From assembly GCA_913055915.1 (NCBI GenBank), contig CAJXKL010000021.1, positions 1 to 37,430 on the forward strand: a DNA stretch of 37,430 nucleotides, read 5' to 3'. This DNA is from an uncultured Candidatus Nemicrothrix sp. GTDB taxonomy: Bacteria > Actinomycetota > Acidimicrobiia > Acidimicrobiales > MedAcidi-G1. Shown here piece after piece: positions 24,294-33,631 of the stretch. The notes beneath the pieces are model-generated. The model did no database searches. It saw only the letters and a program-made list of their open reading frames with translations, and had not been told where the DNA came from. Every line of letters starts with the position of its first letter. The first letter of the stretch is position 1. Position numbers and translations under genes: made by a program.

Positions 24294-24376
24294 GGCGTCC
24301 CCATTTCGTCGGCGGTCCCTGCAGGTCCAGTGTGCCCCAACGAACGGACGATTGGCACCCCACGGCGGGGTCGACC

Positions 24377-25951
24377 TCAGCCCAGGTGCCCGGGCCGTTC
24401 GACGGCGTTGGGGTCCTCGCCGGTGTCGCGTACGCGGGCGATCTTGTTCAACGCTGAGATGAACGCCCTCGCCGACGCCTCAACCACGTCGTTGGCCAGG
24501 CCCCTCCCGGAGACCTTCAGGCCGTCGCTGCTCTCAAAGGACAGGGCTACGTCAGCCAGGGCGTCGACGCCACCGGTCACCGACATCACGTTGTAGTCAG
24601 TAAGGTGACCGTCGATGCCTGTGGCGATCTTGACCGCCGTACACGAGGCGTCGACCATGCCTGAACCCTCGACCGAGACCGACTTCTCCTCGCCACGTAC
24701 CCGCATCACCAGGTCGGCCGACGGCGTGGTCTGACTGCCGGCCCTGACATCGATGCTTACAAGTGAGAAGGTGGCCTCGACCCTGTCGCCCATCTCCTCA
24801 GCTACCAGCGCCTCCAGGTCGGCATCGGTGAGCTGCACCTTGCGGTCGGCCAACTCCTTGAAGCGGGTGAATGCGGCGTTGAGTGCATCACCCTGGATCT
24901 CGATACCCATCTTCTGAAGGGTGTCTTTGAAGGCGGCGCGACCCGAATGCTTGCCGAGCACCAACTGGCTCTCACCCTGACCCACCACGGAGGGATCCAT
25001 GATCTCGTAGGTGGTACGCTCGTTCAGCACACCGTGCTGGTGGATGCCAGCCTCGTGGGCAAAGGCATTGCGACCCACCACGGCCTTGTTGAACTGCACC
25101 GGATAGCCGGTGAGGCGGCTCACCATCCGCGACGACCTGGCCAACTCCTCGGTCCTGATGCTGGTCTCGACCGTGTCATAGGTGTCGGGACGGGTACGAA
25201 TGGCCATGACGATCTCCTCCATGGCGGCGTTGCCTGCCCGCTCCCCGATGCCGTTCACCGTGCACTCCACCTGTCTGGCGCCAGCCTGCACGGCTGCAAG
25301 AGAGTTGGCCACGGCAAGCCCCAGGTCATTGTGACAGTGCGTGCTGATCACGTAGTCACCCGAGACACGCTCCCTGATGGCACGAATGCGCTTGGCCCAC
25401 TCGGCCGGAATGGCGTAGCCGACGGTGTCGGGGATGTTGAGCGTGCCGGCACCATTGTCCACCGCCGCCTGGAGGACATCGCACATGAAGTCGAAGTCGG
25501 ATCTCGAGGCATCCTCGGGGCTGAACTCCACGTCGTCGGTGTAACCACGGGCCCACACCACCGCCGACACTGCCTCGGCCAGCACCTGATCGGGGCTCAT
25601 CTTTAGCTTGTGCTCCATGTGGGTCGGACTCGTGGCGATGAACGTGTGGATCCGACGCTTCTGTGCCGGCTCGATTGCCTCCCAGCAGCGGTCGATGTCC
25701 TTGTGGGCGGTACGTGAAAGACCGCAGATCACCGGACCCTTCACGGACGAGGCAATGGCATGCACGGCCTCGAAGTCGCCCTGGCTGGCAATGGGAAAGC
25801 CCGCCTCGATGTAGTCCACACCCAGGCGCGCCAACTGCTCTGCGATCTCCAACTTCTCGCCCGTGTCGAGGGAGATGCCCGGCGACTGCTCGCCGTCGCG
25901 GAGGGTTGTGTCGAAGATGACAACCCTGTCTCTGGTCGGTGTGTCGCTCAT
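24377..25951 (-). CDS. leuA: 2-isopropylmalate synthase
   Basis: Condenses acetyl-CoA with 2-ketoisovalerate, the committed step of leucine synthesis. The 524-residue protein is the standard bacterial form: [16 protein letters not shown] (Asp14 and Arg18), EAGFPIAS, metal-binding His205 and His207 in [32 protein letters not shown] and [14 protein letters not shown]. The C-terminal regulatory domain (about 395-510), which binds leucine for feedback inhibition, is present ([16 protein letters not shown] and [13 protein letters not shown]). Citramalate synthase is a possible confusion, but the length and HQHG context favour LeuA. An attenuator with a leucine-rich leader peptide lies upstream on the same strand. 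leuC and leuD are 4 kb away on the other strand. Confidence 0.95.
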   Translation of the reverse strand: MSDTPTRDRVVIFDTTLRDGEQSPGISLDTGEKLEIAEQLARLGVDYIEAGFPIASQGDFEAVHAIASSVKGPVICGLSRTAHKDIDRCWEAIEPAQKRRIHTFIATSPTHMEHKLKMSPDQVLAEAVSAVVWARGYTDDVEFSPEDASRSDFDFMCDVLQAAVDNGAGTLNIPDTVGYAIPAEWAKRIRAIRERVSGDYVISTHCHNDLGLAVANSLAAVQAGARQVECTVNGIGERAGNAAMEEIVMAIRTRPDTYDTVETSIRTEELARSSRMVSRLTGYPVQFNKAVVGRNAFAHEAGIHQHGVLNERTTYEIMDPSVVGQGESQLVLGKHSGRAAFKDTLQKMGIEIQGDALNAAFTRFKELADRKVQLTDADLEALVAEEMGDRVEATFSLVSIDVRAGSQTTPSADLVMRVRGEEKSVSVEGSGMVDASCTAVKIATGIDGHLTDYNVMSVTGGVDALADVALSFESSDGLKVSGRGLANDVVEASARAFISALNKIARVRDTGEDPNAVERPGHLG

Positions 25952-26019
25952 TGCCTGCTCCGGTCGTGTGTCGAGTTCATCTGGCTGGTCGGGTCGGTCA
26001 GTTCCTGCTGAAAACGAGA

Positions 26020-26051
26020 GAACCTCCCGGCCCTTCGGGCTCAGGAGGTTC
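26020..26051 (-). terminator. Rho-independent attenuator hairpin upstream of leuA
   Basis: On the minus strand GAACCTCC (26051-26044) pairs perfectly with GGAGGTTC (26027-26020), with an inner GCCC-GAA-GGGC stem. The transcript then reads TCTCGTTTTC, a T-rich tail at 26019-26010. It lies between the leader peptide and leuA, as expected for a transcription attenuator. Confidence 0.85.
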
Positions 26052-26079
26052 GGACGAACGCGTATGGGTGCGCTCGCCC
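26052..26079 (-). promoter_or_regulatory. Leader RNA hairpin preceding the leuA attenuator
   Basis: GGGCGAGCG (26079-26071) can pair with CGTTCGTCC (26060-26052) over 9 positions, two of them G-U. The 5' arm starts at the leader stop codon, so a ribosome stalled on the Leu codons would open it. The freed GTTC could then pair with GAAC of the terminator arm across a GTCC loop. This is a plausible but weak antiterminator, inferred by eye. Confidence 0.5.
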
Positions 26080-26114
26080 TAGGTAAGCAGCAGGATGTTG
26101 AGGTCGGTACGCAT
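26079..26114 (-). CDS. leuL: leuA leader peptide MRTDLNILLLT
   Basis: An 11-residue ORF with four leucines, three of them consecutive (CTG CTG CTT), plus an Ile, ending at TAG just before the hairpins. A leucine-rich short ORF followed by a strong terminator and leuA is the classic layout for ribosome-mediated attenuation: with scarce Leu-tRNA the ribosome stalls and the terminator fails to form. The ATG is 8 nt after a TACACT -10 box and has no Shine-Dalgarno sequence, so the transcript may be leaderless. The gene is too short for standard callers. The symbol is by analogy. Confidence 0.82.
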   Translation of the reverse strand: MRTDLNILLLT

Positions 26115-26122
26115 CAGCCGAC

Positions 26123-26153
26123 AGTGTAATCACGGTCCACGCCGTGCTCACAA
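26123..26153 (-). promoter_or_regulatory. leuA promoter
   Basis: -10 TACACT at 26128-26123 and a possible -35 TTGTGA at 26153-26148, spacing 19 bp, located between the serA stop and the leader peptide. Transcription would start close to the leader ATG. Confidence 0.5.
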
Positions 26154-26181
26154 CCCGTTAGTCGGCTCAGGCCGAGCCAGG

Positions 26182-27750
26182 TCAGGTCAGGTCGATTCCT
26201 TTGGCGCTGATAATGCCCTCGTGCCCCTCCAGACGTCGGACCACGTCCGCCCCTACTGGCTGGTCGGTTGCCAGCACCATCACGGCAGTCGAGCCCCCCT
26301 CGTAGTGCCCGACGGTCATGTTCGCCACGTTCACCCCCGCGTCGCCGACCACGGTCCCCACCAGGCCGATCATCCCGGGTCGGTCGTCGTTGCGCACGAC
26401 CAGCATGTGGTCACAGGGCGGTACGTCGACCGGGTGGTCGTCGATCATCACGATTCGCGGCTCTACCGACAGGCCGACCAGCGTGCCCGACAGCGCCAGC
26501 CGGTCCGAGCGCAGCGTGATGGTGTTGAGGTAGTCAGTTGCGGTCGACGAAGAGATCGTGCGCACGTCGAGACCCCGCTCACGGGCCATCTCGTCAGCGT
26601 TCACGTAGGTGACCGCCTCGGCCACCACCCTGTCCAACAGCCCCTTCACTACCGCAAGGGTGGCGAGACGATCATCGACCTCTCCGACCTGACCCCGGAA
26701 CTCCACGTCTATGCGATCAGGAAGTTGTCCTGAGAGAGCCCCGAAGACCTCGCCCAGCTTCTCGGCCAACGGCACGAACGGCCTGATCACCTCTGGGGCG
26801 ACGCCCACGTCGATGTTCACCGCGAACGGCACGTACTCACCGGCCAGTGCCAGGACCACCTGTTCGGCGATCGCGGTGCCGGCCTTGTCCTGGGCCTCTG
26901 TGGTACTGGCGCCCAGGTGAGGCGTCACCACCACCTGTTCCAGGCCGAACAGGGGCGACTCGGTGGTTGGTTCCTCGGCGAACACGTCGATGGCGGCACC
27001 GGCGATACGCCCGGACCGGACTGCATCGGCCAGTGCCTCCTCGTCGACTATCCCTCCCCGGGCCACGTTCACGATGCGCTGCCCCGGTTTGGAGACAGCC
27101 AGCAGGTCGGCACCCACCAGCCCGACAGTGTCAGGGGTCCTCGCCAGGTGGAGGGTCAGGAAGTCTGATCGTCGGGCCACCTCGTCCAGGTCAGCCATCT
27201 CGATGTTCAGGTTCCTGATGCTCTCCTCGACCACAAAGGGGTCATGGGCCAGGATCCGCATGCCGAACGCAGCTGCACGCTCGGCAACCAGCCTCCCAAT
27301 GCGACCCAGGCCGATGATGCCGAGGGTCTTATCGCACAACTCGACACCCTGCCAACGGGAACGGTTCCAGACCCCGCCCACCAGGTCGGCGTGTGCCTGG
27401 GGTATACACCTGGCCTGAGCCAGCAGCAGGGCCATGGTGTGCTCCGCGGCCGAAATCGAGTTGGACAACGGTGCATTGACCACCATCACACCACGCAGCG
27501 TGGCCGAACGCACGTCGACGTTGTCAAGGCCGATTCCGGCCCGACCGACGACAACAAGGCCCTCGGTGGCCTCGAGCACCGCAGCCGTCACCTGCGTGGC
27601 CGACCTGATGATGAGCGCCGACGCACCCTCAAGAGCCGCAGCCAGATCGGCTCCGTTCAGGCCCGACTGCATGTCGACGTCGTGACCGGCACTGCGCAGG
27701 AGGTCAAGGCCGGATTCGGCGATCTCCTCGGTTACCAGCACCCTTGCCAT
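26182..27750 (-). CDS. serA: D-3-phosphoglycerate dehydrogenase
   Basis: First enzyme of serine synthesis (3-phosphoglycerate to 3-phosphohydroxypyruvate, NAD). The 522-residue protein is the long actinobacterial type: the substrate and NAD domain (GIIGLGRIGRLVAERAAAFG, about 144-163; catalytic Arg231 in NVARGGIVDE, Glu260, His278 in TPHLGAST), then an allosteric substrate-binding domain (about 310-450) and a C-terminal ACT domain (DHMLVVRNDDRPGMIGLVG) that senses serine. The start ATG 27750 gives MARVLVTEEIAESGLD; an upstream in-frame start at 27768 adds only six residues. Its stop is 67 bp before the leuA leader peptide on the same strand. Confidence 0.95.
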   Translation of the reverse strand: MARVLVTEEIAESGLDLLRSAGHDVDMQSGLNGADLAAALEGASALIIRSATQVTAAVLEATEGLVVVGRAGIGLDNVDVRSATLRGVMVVNAPLSNSISAAEHTMALLLAQARCIPQAHADLVGGVWNRSRWQGVELCDKTLGIIGLGRIGRLVAERAAAFGMRILAHDPFVVEESIRNLNIEMADLDEVARRSDFLTLHLARTPDTVGLVGADLLAVSKPGQRIVNVARGGIVDEEALADAVRSGRIAGAAIDVFAEEPTTESPLFGLEQVVVTPHLGASTTEAQDKAGTAIAEQVVLALAGEYVPFAVNIDVGVAPEVIRPFVPLAEKLGEVFGALSGQLPDRIDVEFRGQVGEVDDRLATLAVVKGLLDRVVAEAVTYVNADEMARERGLDVRTISSSTATDYLNTITLRSDRLALSGTLVGLSVEPRIVMIDDHPVDVPPCDHMLVVRNDDRPGMIGLVGTVVGDAGVNVANMTVGHYEGGSTAVMVLATDQPVGADVVRRLEGHEGIISAKGIDLT

Positions 27751-27829
27751 GTGTAGAGCGTGCCCCAACCCGCCCCGGCCCGCAACCGTGTTCCGGCAGC
27801 CGTCACACGGCGTTCACGTTCCCGACGGC

Positions 27830-29764
27830 TCAGGCACCATCCACGTCAAGTGGCGACAGGTCGTCAGCCGGGTCGAATCCGAAGCGCTGGGCGAAGAACG
27901 ACAGCTCGGCCTCGAGTGCACGCACAATGTTGGGGGCCCTGCGAAAGCCGTGCCCCTCGTCGGGGAACTCCAGATAGGCGAACGGAACACCCTTCTCCCT
28001 CAGAGCATCGGCCATGCTACGAGCCTGGTTAGGAGGCACAATCGGGTCCTCGGCCCCCTGGAGTAACAACATCGGCGTGGCAAGCAGGTCGGTGTGGTGG
28101 ATCGGAGACCTCGCCCGGTACACCGCCTCGTCGCCGGGCCACGCACCCACCAGGCGGTCCAGGTAGCGAGCCTCGAACTTGTGGGTGTCGGCCGCCAGCG
28201 CCGCCAGGTCGGCCACGCCGTAGCGGCTGGCTCCGGCGGTGAACACGTCGTGGAAGGTCACTGCTGCCAGCACCGTGAAGCCGCCGGCGCTTCCCCCCTT
28301 GATAGCCATGCGCTCCGCGTCCACATCACCCCGGCCAGCCAGGAAGCCGGCAACCGCCACACAGTCCTCCACGTCAGCGACACCCCATTCCCCCCAGAGT
28401 CGGTGCCGGTAGGGGCGGCCGTATCCGGTCGAACCCCGGTAGTCCACGTCGGCAACCATGAAGCCACGGCTGGTCCAGTAGGCGATGGAGAGCTGCAATT
28501 GGGTCCGTGCCGAACCCGTGGGGCCACCGTGGGCGAGCACCAGGAGCGGCGGGCGCTCACCTCCGGGCACCCGGTGGTCCGGGCTGGTCGGTGGGTACAC
28601 GAGGGCATACGCCTCCTCGCCCTGCGACGTCGGAAAGCAGACCGCCTCTGGCACCGGGAACCAGCCATGCTCGAGGTCCAGGTTGCGGCGGAAGCTCAAC
28701 TCATCGACCCCATCCGGGCCAACTGCCACTACCGCCGGCTCGTTCACCCAAGAAGCCACGACCGCCACAACCCCGTCGTCGAACTCCGACACCGACCCGA
28801 TCGAAGTCGCATCCAGGTCCAGGTCACTGATAGCGCCGTCGACAGCCAGCACGGACATCTTGTCCACCCCCCCGACGCGTCGGGCGAACCAGACCTCGTC
28901 GCCGACGAACGCGTACCTGGACAGGCCGAACACCCACTGTGGTGTCGCCACCTCGAACCTGCCCGAGGTGAGCTGCTCCAACGACCCGTCGCCCCCCAGC
29001 CTGTACAGGTGCCACCAGCCGTCACGGTCGGTGACGACGTGGAGCACCCCGCCGGCGTTCCATTCAGGCTGGAAGAACGACTCCCCCGATCCCGCCTCTC
29101 CGCCAGCCACACCGTCGACACGACATCCACCTGAGACGACGCCGTCGTCGAAGTCAGCCACCCACAACTGGGTGTCGTCCCACGGCAGGTTCGGGTGGTC
29201 CCACTGGACCCATGCCAGATGGGCACCATCGGGCGACATGCGCGGCGAGGACACGAAGTCTGGGCCCGACACCAGGGCCTTGACCACCAACGATCCGTCC
29301 AGCGCCACGGCCACCAACTCGTTGGCCGGCTCACTCCCCTGCCCGTGCGACTCCCGAACGCAGACGTACCAGTTGCCATCCGGCGTCGGCCGCCCGTCCG
29401 CATACCGCAACGCCCTCGCCGACTCCGGCTCCGGTGTCAGGGCCGTGGGCGATCCACCCGCATCCAACCGGTAAAGGCGCTGGTCCGAGTGGTCGCTGTA
29501 GACGAGCGTGCCGCTGTAGGACCACCAGGCCCCGCCGCCGTACTCGTGCACCAGGGTCCTCACGTTCACCTCGGCAGGAACGGCGTCAACCCCGTCGCAC
29601 ACGACAACGGTGCGGCCGCCCTCGCCGGGACGCGCCTCGGACCACCACACCCGGCCACCGTCGACGACAACCTCGCCCGGCGACGCAGCACCGGCAACCA
29701 GCAGGCCTGCAGTCAGCGGCGACCCCCAGCTACCGCAGGGAGCCTCGACAGCTACGTCCCCCAT
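27830..29764 (-). CDS. S9-family prolyl oligopeptidase/acyl-peptidase
   Basis: A 644-residue serine peptidase: an N-terminal beta-propeller-like region (1 to about 385) with SPDGAHLAWV-type blades, then an alpha/beta hydrolase domain. The catalytic triad is Ser492 in KGGSAGGF, Asp573 in GAEDPIVPP and His605 in DEGHGF. LAHGGPTG supplies the oxyanion region and DYRGSTGYGR is a typical S9C motif. It opens APCGSWGSPLTA, as S9 relatives do, so ATG 29764 is accepted. No signal peptide, so a cytosolic role in trimming small or acylated peptides is likely. The start overlaps a truncated receiver ORF by 13 bp, and the stop is 79 bp before serA. Confidence 0.92.
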   Translation of the reverse strand: MGDVAVEAPCGSWGSPLTAGLLVAGAASPGEVVVDGGRVWWSEARPGEGGRTVVVCDGVDAVPAEVNVRTLVHEYGGGAWWSYSGTLVYSDHSDQRLYRLDAGGSPTALTPEPESARALRYADGRPTPDGNWYVCVRESHGQGSEPANELVAVALDGSLVVKALVSGPDFVSSPRMSPDGAHLAWVQWDHPNLPWDDTQLWVADFDDGVVSGGCRVDGVAGGEAGSGESFFQPEWNAGGVLHVVTDRDGWWHLYRLGGDGSLEQLTSGRFEVATPQWVFGLSRYAFVGDEVWFARRVGGVDKMSVLAVDGAISDLDLDATSIGSVSEFDDGVVAVVASWVNEPAVVAVGPDGVDELSFRRNLDLEHGWFPVPEAVCFPTSQGEEAYALVYPPTSPDHRVPGGERPPLLVLAHGGPTGSARTQLQLSIAYWTSRGFMVADVDYRGSTGYGRPYRHRLWGEWGVADVEDCVAVAGFLAGRGDVDAERMAIKGGSAGGFTVLAAVTFHDVFTAGASRYGVADLAALAADTHKFEARYLDRLVGAWPGDEAVYRARSPIHHTDLLATPMLLLQGAEDPIVPPNQARSMADALREKGVPFAYLEFPDEGHGFRRAPNIVRALEAELSFFAQRFGFDPADDLSPLDVDGA

Positions 29765-30012
29765 CCAAGCAGGTCAACGACCCGGCCTCCGAGGGTAAAC
29801 GGGTCATAGGGCTTCGCTATCAGACCGGCACACCCGAGCGAGTCGTAGGCATGCCTGTCCAGTGGATTGGCCTTCGCTGTGAAGAGGACGACCGGGATAC
29901 CCACCAGCGCATCGTCGCCGCTGAGCTGTTCCAGGACCGCCCTGTCGTCCATCACGGGCATCATCATGTCCAACAGGATCGCATCAGGTGGGTCCTGTGC
30001 TGCAAGCCGCAA
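29752..30012 (-). pseudogene. Truncated response-regulator receiver domain
   Basis: The frame carries the C-terminal two thirds of a CheY-like receiver: DAILLDMMMPVMD (phosphoacceptor Asp and beta-3), VVLFTAKAN (conserved Thr) and GLIAKPYDPF (conserved Lys). The first recognisable start is TTG 30012. In-frame receiver-like codons (AEAASGAEG) run a little further upstream, then become unrelated up to a stop near 30145. The beta-1 strand with the acidic Asp-Asp/Glu pair that binds Mg is absent in all three frames, so phosphorylation would be impaired. It is most simply a decayed gene. A functional small protein or coupled leader for the peptidase (13-bp overlap) is less likely. Confidence 0.55.
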
Positions 30013-30211
30013 CCCCTCGGCACCGGACGCGGCCTCAGCCCCGGCAATGCCCCCTTCAGCGGCGCTGGAGCCATACAGCCACCAATCCGTTGGCCCTCTG
30101 GGGCACCCTTGTCGGACACCCTCTACCGGGTTACAGGGGCCTCACCACGACCCGGCCTGACCAGACCCTAGTGCAGTCTCCGATTCCGGTCCCCTGGCTC
30201 GTGCCTGTCGC

Positions 30212-31411
30212 CTACCCGTTCAACAGGGAGACCACGCGGGTAAGGCCCTCTTCGAGGTCGTGGTCGCCCAGGGCGAATGAGAGGCGGGCGTAGCCCGGGG
30301 TACCGAACGCCTCACCGGGAACGATCGCCACCTTGGCCTCGTCCAGGATGATGCCAGCCAACTCGTTGGTGGTCGAAGCGGTACGCCCGGCGATCTCACG
30401 GCCCAGCAGCGCTGACATGTCCGGATAGGCATAGAAGGCACCCTGTGGCTCCAACAGTTCGAGGCCCTCGATCTGGCGGAGCAGGCCAGACATGGCAACC
30501 CGCCGCCTGTCGAAGGCCTCGCGCATGGCCACGACATCGCTCAGGTCACCGGCCACCGCCGCCAGCGCCGCACGCTGGGACACGTTGGCCACGTTGCTCG
30601 TGGCGTGCGACTGGAGGTTCGCCGCAGCCTTCACGAGGTCGGCTGGACCGATCATCCAGCCGACGCGCCAGCCGGTCATGGCATAGGTCTTGGCGACGCC
30701 GTTCAGCACCACACAGGTGTCGGCCAGGTCAGGAACCAGGGCACGGATTGAGTGGTGCACGTGTCCGTCGTAGGTGAGGTGCTCGTAGATCTCGTCGGCG
30801 ATGACCCAGATGCCGTGCTCGTGTGCCCACTCCCCGATTGCCCTGATCTCGTCGGCCGGATAGACAGCCCCCGTCGGGTTGGACGGCGAAACGAAGAACA
30901 GCGCCTTGGTGTTCGGGCTGCGGGCCGCCTCCAACTGGTCGACGGTGACCCGAAAGCCCGAGGCCACGTCGGTCTGGAGAACCACGCTCGTTCCACCGGC
31001 GAGGGCGATGCACTCCGGATAGGTGGTCCAGTAGGGGGCCGGAAGGAGGACCTCGTCGCCGGGGTTCAACAAGGCTGCACACGAGTTGTAGACGGCGTGC
31101 TTGCCGCCGTTGGTCACCAGCACCTGGGAAACCTCAGGGCGCCACCCAGAGTCACGTTGGGTCTTCTCCACCAGTGCCGCCTTCAGTTCCGGCAGTCCGC
31201 CCGCCGCCGAATACTTGTGGTTGACCGGGTCCTCACAGGCCGCCACGGCAGCGACAACGATGTGGTCCGGTGTGGGGAAATCGGGCTCACCAGCACCGAA
31301 CCCGATGACAGGCTCACCGGCCGCCCGCAACTCCCGGGCCTTGTTGGTCACGGCCATGGTCGCCGACTCGGCGATGGCACCGACACGGGTGGATAGGCGT
31401 TGGGTGGTCAT
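30212..31411 (-). CDS. aspC: Class I aminotransferase, aspartate aminotransferase type
   Basis: PLP-dependent transaminase of fold type I (399 residues). Landmarks: [14 protein letters not shown] and [14 protein letters not shown] at the N-terminus, [11 protein letters not shown], the [10 protein letters not shown] loop, [11 protein letters not shown] (Asn178), [12 protein letters not shown] (Asp206), and the PLP lysine Lys241 in [16 protein letters not shown]. These match the subgroup Ib aspartate (and some prephenate or tyrosine) aminotransferases of bacteria. ATG 31411 is chosen to match the family start ([13 protein letters not shown]). It lies 65 bp after a small lipoprotein gene on the same strand. 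The precise amino donor is not proven. Confidence 0.9.
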   Translation of the reverse strand: MTTQRLSTRVGAIAESATMAVTNKARELRAAGEPVIGFGAGEPDFPTPDHIVVAAVAACEDPVNHKYSAAGGLPELKAALVEKTQRDSGWRPEVSQVLVTNGGKHAVYNSCAALLNPGDEVLLPAPYWTTYPECIALAGGTSVVLQTDVASGFRVTVDQLEAARSPNTKALFFVSPSNPTGAVYPADEIRAIGEWAHEHGIWVIADEIYEHLTYDGHVHHSIRALVPDLADTCVVLNGVAKTYAMTGWRVGWMIGPADLVKAAANLQSHATSNVANVSQRAALAAVAGDLSDVVAMREAFDRRRVAMSGLLRQIEGLELLEPQGAFYAYPDMSALLGREIAGRTASTTNELAGIILDEAKVAIVPGEAFGTPGYARLSFALGDHDLEEGLTRVVSLLNG

Positions 31412-31476
31412 TGGGGCTCCCGGCTTGGCTGGTTGCCGCCAGTCTGCCAGCAGCGGCCCACCGATCGCTGCCCTAT

Positions 31477-31860
31477 TCAGCCACAGGCGGTGAAGTAGGG
31501 CGCCAGGTACTCGAGGGCCAGGTCGCCCTCGGCCTGCTGGGCCAGGCCCTGGTAGGCGAGGCATGCTGCAACCTCCAGCTCACCGCGGCCGCACCCCAGC
31601 TGCCGGGCCCTGTCCTCAAACTCGGATGTACGCATCAGCCGATCGACAGCAGCGAAGGGATGGTCCGGGTCATCGGCCTCGAGGCTAGCGAGGGTCCGGC
31701 CCGCGAGGCTGTCGAGGACCTGTTCGGCGACGACACGACCCGCCCTGGTCAACTCAACGCAGGTCGTGGCGTCGGATGGTTCCGTGACAGGACCGTCGCC
31801 ACACGAGGTGAGCACCATGGACACGAGGGCGAGAACGAGGAACAGGCCGGGAAGACGCAT
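31477..31860 (-). CDS. Small predicted lipoprotein
   Basis: A 127-residue protein: [15 protein letters not shown] hydrophobic leader, lipobox LTSC (Cys20), then about 105 mature residues with four further cysteines ([22 protein letters not shown] and FTACG). Extracytoplasmic disulfides are therefore possible. I recognise no family. The start ATG 31860 is chosen because it creates the signal peptide; an in-frame start at 32010 would give a long Arg-rich unrelated extension. It sits 38 bp after the hemolysin-III gene and before the aminotransferase, on the same strand. Confidence 0.75.
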   Translation of the reverse strand: MRLPGLFLVLALVSMVLTSCGDGPVTEPSDATTCVELTRAGRVVAEQVLDSLAGRTLASLEADDPDHPFAAVDRLMRTSEFEDRARQLGCGRGELEVAACLAYQGLAQQAEGDLALEYLAPYFTACG

Positions 31861-31898
31861 CACGGGCGAAGGTAGCGGTCGGATCCGACCAGGTGTCG

Positions 31899-32624
31899 TC
31901 AGCCGGCGACGATCATTGCCACGACCACGAAGTGAATCGCCACAGCGACGGTAACCAGCGCATGCCAGACCTCGTGGTAGCCGAAGACCCTGGGAGACAG
32001 ATTGGGCCACCTGACACCCAACATGATGGCACCGCCGCTGTAGAGGATCCCCTCAACGGCTATCAGCACCAGCACCGTCGTGTCGAGTGCCCTGAACAGG
32101 TCAGGCGCCACCACTATCGGAACCCACCCCAGGGACAGGAAGAGGGTGTTCATGAGGCCGCGTGGCGGGTGGAACGGAAGCATCCGCAATGTCACGCCGA
32201 TGGCGGCACCAATCCAGGTTGCCCACAACAGCAGTTGCGCTGATCGACCCTCGAGGCTCGACACGGCGACAGGGGTTGCGCTGGTGGCGATCAGGATGAA
32301 GATCGCCGCATGGTCGAACCGGAACAGGGCCTCCCAGACAGGTATCGGCCAACTCCTCAGATGCACGAGGGCGCTGGCAACAAACATGAGCAGTGCACCC
32401 GCAGCGAACACGCCCGCCCCCAGACGGGAGGCACCCGGAGGCGTCGTCCAGACCAGCACGCACCCGCCAGCGATGGTGAGGGGCACGGCCGTCCGGTGCA
32501 TGACACCGCGCCACAGTGGACGCCCGTGCACCAGGGACCGCCTGACCGACTCGGAAACAGTGCCGGGAACCTCATCGTGCGCGTCCACCACGGCGACGAA
32601 CCTAGACGCTGGACCTGACCTCAT
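31899..32624 (-). CDS. Hemolysin III / PAQR-family membrane protein
   Basis: A 241-residue integral membrane protein with about seven helices. Family motifs: SALVHLRSWP (Ser and His of the first motif), RFDHAAIFILIATSATPVA (Asp-His), and the C-terminal FGYHEVWHALVTVAVAIHF with the His-x3-His pair that, with the earlier His, binds zinc in the PAQR fold. Bacterial members (YqfA/HlyIII) are annotated as hemolysins, but their cellular role is poorly established; hydrolase or lipid-related functions have been proposed. A 35-residue N-terminal cytosolic extension precedes the first helix. Downstream of azlCD on the same strand (18 bp gap). Confidence 0.85.
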   Translation of the reverse strand: MRSGPASRFVAVVDAHDEVPGTVSESVRRSLVHGRPLWRGVMHRTAVPLTIAGGCVLVWTTPPGASRLGAGVFAAGALLMFVASALVHLRSWPIPVWEALFRFDHAAIFILIATSATPVAVSSLEGRSAQLLLWATWIGAAIGVTLRMLPFHPPRGLMNTLFLSLGWVPIVVAPDLFRALDTTVLVLIAVEGILYSGGAIMLGVRWPNLSPRVFGYHEVWHALVTVAVAIHFVVVAMIVAG

Positions 32625-32642
32625 CGGGCCGGTCGGTGACGG

Positions 32643-32939
32643 TCACACCAGCAGGCGCAATCCGGCAGTCGCAGCCATGGCCGCCACGACCACGACAATG
32701 AACGGCGCCCGCCTCCATACAGCCACCGCTCCCACCGCCACGCCGACCAGGCGCGCGTCCAGGGCCAGTTCGGAACCGTCGGTTACCGACATCATCACCA
32801 ACAGGGCCGAGAACAGAGCCGCCGGCAACAGCGACGCCACCGGTGCGAGCGGCCGGCTGAACCGCTCCCCCACCGAGATGCCGGCCAACTTGAACAGGTA
32901 GGCGCCAGCCGAGAGCACGAGGACCCCAGCCCAACTCAT
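32643..32939 (-). CDS. azlD: AzlD-family branched-chain amino acid export subunit
   Basis: A 98-residue, three- to four-helix membrane protein of the AzlD family, the small partner of AzlC. MSWAGVLVLSAGAYLFKLAG, LLPAALFSALLVMMSVT and the final RRAPFIVVVVAAMAATAGL are the typical segments. ATG 32939 overlaps the azlC stop (ATGA), so the pair is translationally coupled. Together they are expected to export branched-chain or other amino acids. Confidence 0.9.
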   Translation of the reverse strand: MSWAGVLVLSAGAYLFKLAGISVGERFSRPLAPVASLLPAALFSALLVMMSVTDGSELALDARLVGVAVGAVAVWRRAPFIVVVVAAMAATAGLRLLV

Positions 32940-33631
32940 CGGAGACCTCCATCCTCGTCGCCGACCGGGGCCGACCGGGCAGCCACCCACAGGCCCGGCC
33001 CCACCGCCGCCGCCGCCAGGAGCATCGGAAGGCCCACCGGCATGGTGGGGACGGCGGCCACCGCAATAGCCGCCCCCACGAGTGCCGTGACCCTGCCCGG
33101 GCTTGTCCGCAGGTGCGGCACCAGGAGGGCCACGAACGCAGCCGGGAACGCAGCATCAAGACCCCACGCCCCAGGATCCTCGAGCACCCCACCCAACAGC
33201 ACCCCCAGGACCGTGCCTGCGTTCCAGAACACGAACAGCCAGAGCCCCGTGAACCAGAAGGCGTCCCGGCCGTGTTCCTGCTGCTCCTGTGCTGTGGCCA
33301 TCGCCGTCGTCTCGTCAATAAGGAACTGCGCCGCCACAAGCCGTCGGCCCGGGCCACCCCCCAGCCTCGGCGCCATGACCGGCCCGTAGAGCGAGTTGCG
33401 CGCTGCCAGCAACAGACCGCTCGCCACCGCCGCCGCGGTGCTCCCCCCACCGGCCACCACCGAGACCACCGCAAACTGCGACGCACCGGTGAAGGTGAGC
33501 ACCGAGAGTGCCGACGCCTGTGACAGGGAGAAGCCGGAAGTGTCCGCAAAGACACCGAACGTGACTCCTATGAGGCCCGTGGCCGCCGCCAACACGAACG
33601 CCTGACGACGGTGGGCCACCAAGCGCCTCAC
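32936..33631 (-). CDS. azlC: AzlC-family amino acid exporter large subunit
   Basis: A 231-residue membrane protein with about six helices. Family motifs: FGVFADTSGFSLSQASALSV, LTFTGASQFAVVSVVAGGG, LLLAARNSLYGPVMAP and FLIDETTAMAT. AzlC with AzlD forms a branched-chain amino acid efflux system, related to the Corynebacterium BrnFE type. The GTG start at 33631 overlaps the phosphatase stop by 4 bp (GTGA), and its own stop overlaps azlD. No regulator of the Lrp type is adjacent, so control is unclear. Confidence 0.92.
   Translation of the reverse strand: MRRLVAHRRQAFVLAAATGLIGVTFGVFADTSGFSLSQASALSVLTFTGASQFAVVSVVAGGGSTAAAVASGLLLAARNSLYGPVMAPRLGGGPGRRLVAAQFLIDETTAMATAQEQQEHGRDAFWFTGLWLFVFWNAGTVLGVLLGGVLEDPGAWGLDAAFPAAFVALLVPHLRTSPGRVTALVGAAIAVAAVPTMPVGLPMLLAAAAVGPGLWVAARSAPVGDEDGGLR

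Noticed and set aside
30013-30211. A missing N-terminal receiver half in another frame (frameshift)
   Set aside because: Neither alternative minus-strand frame shows a beta-1 strand with paired acidic residues, so a simple frameshift does not restore the domain.
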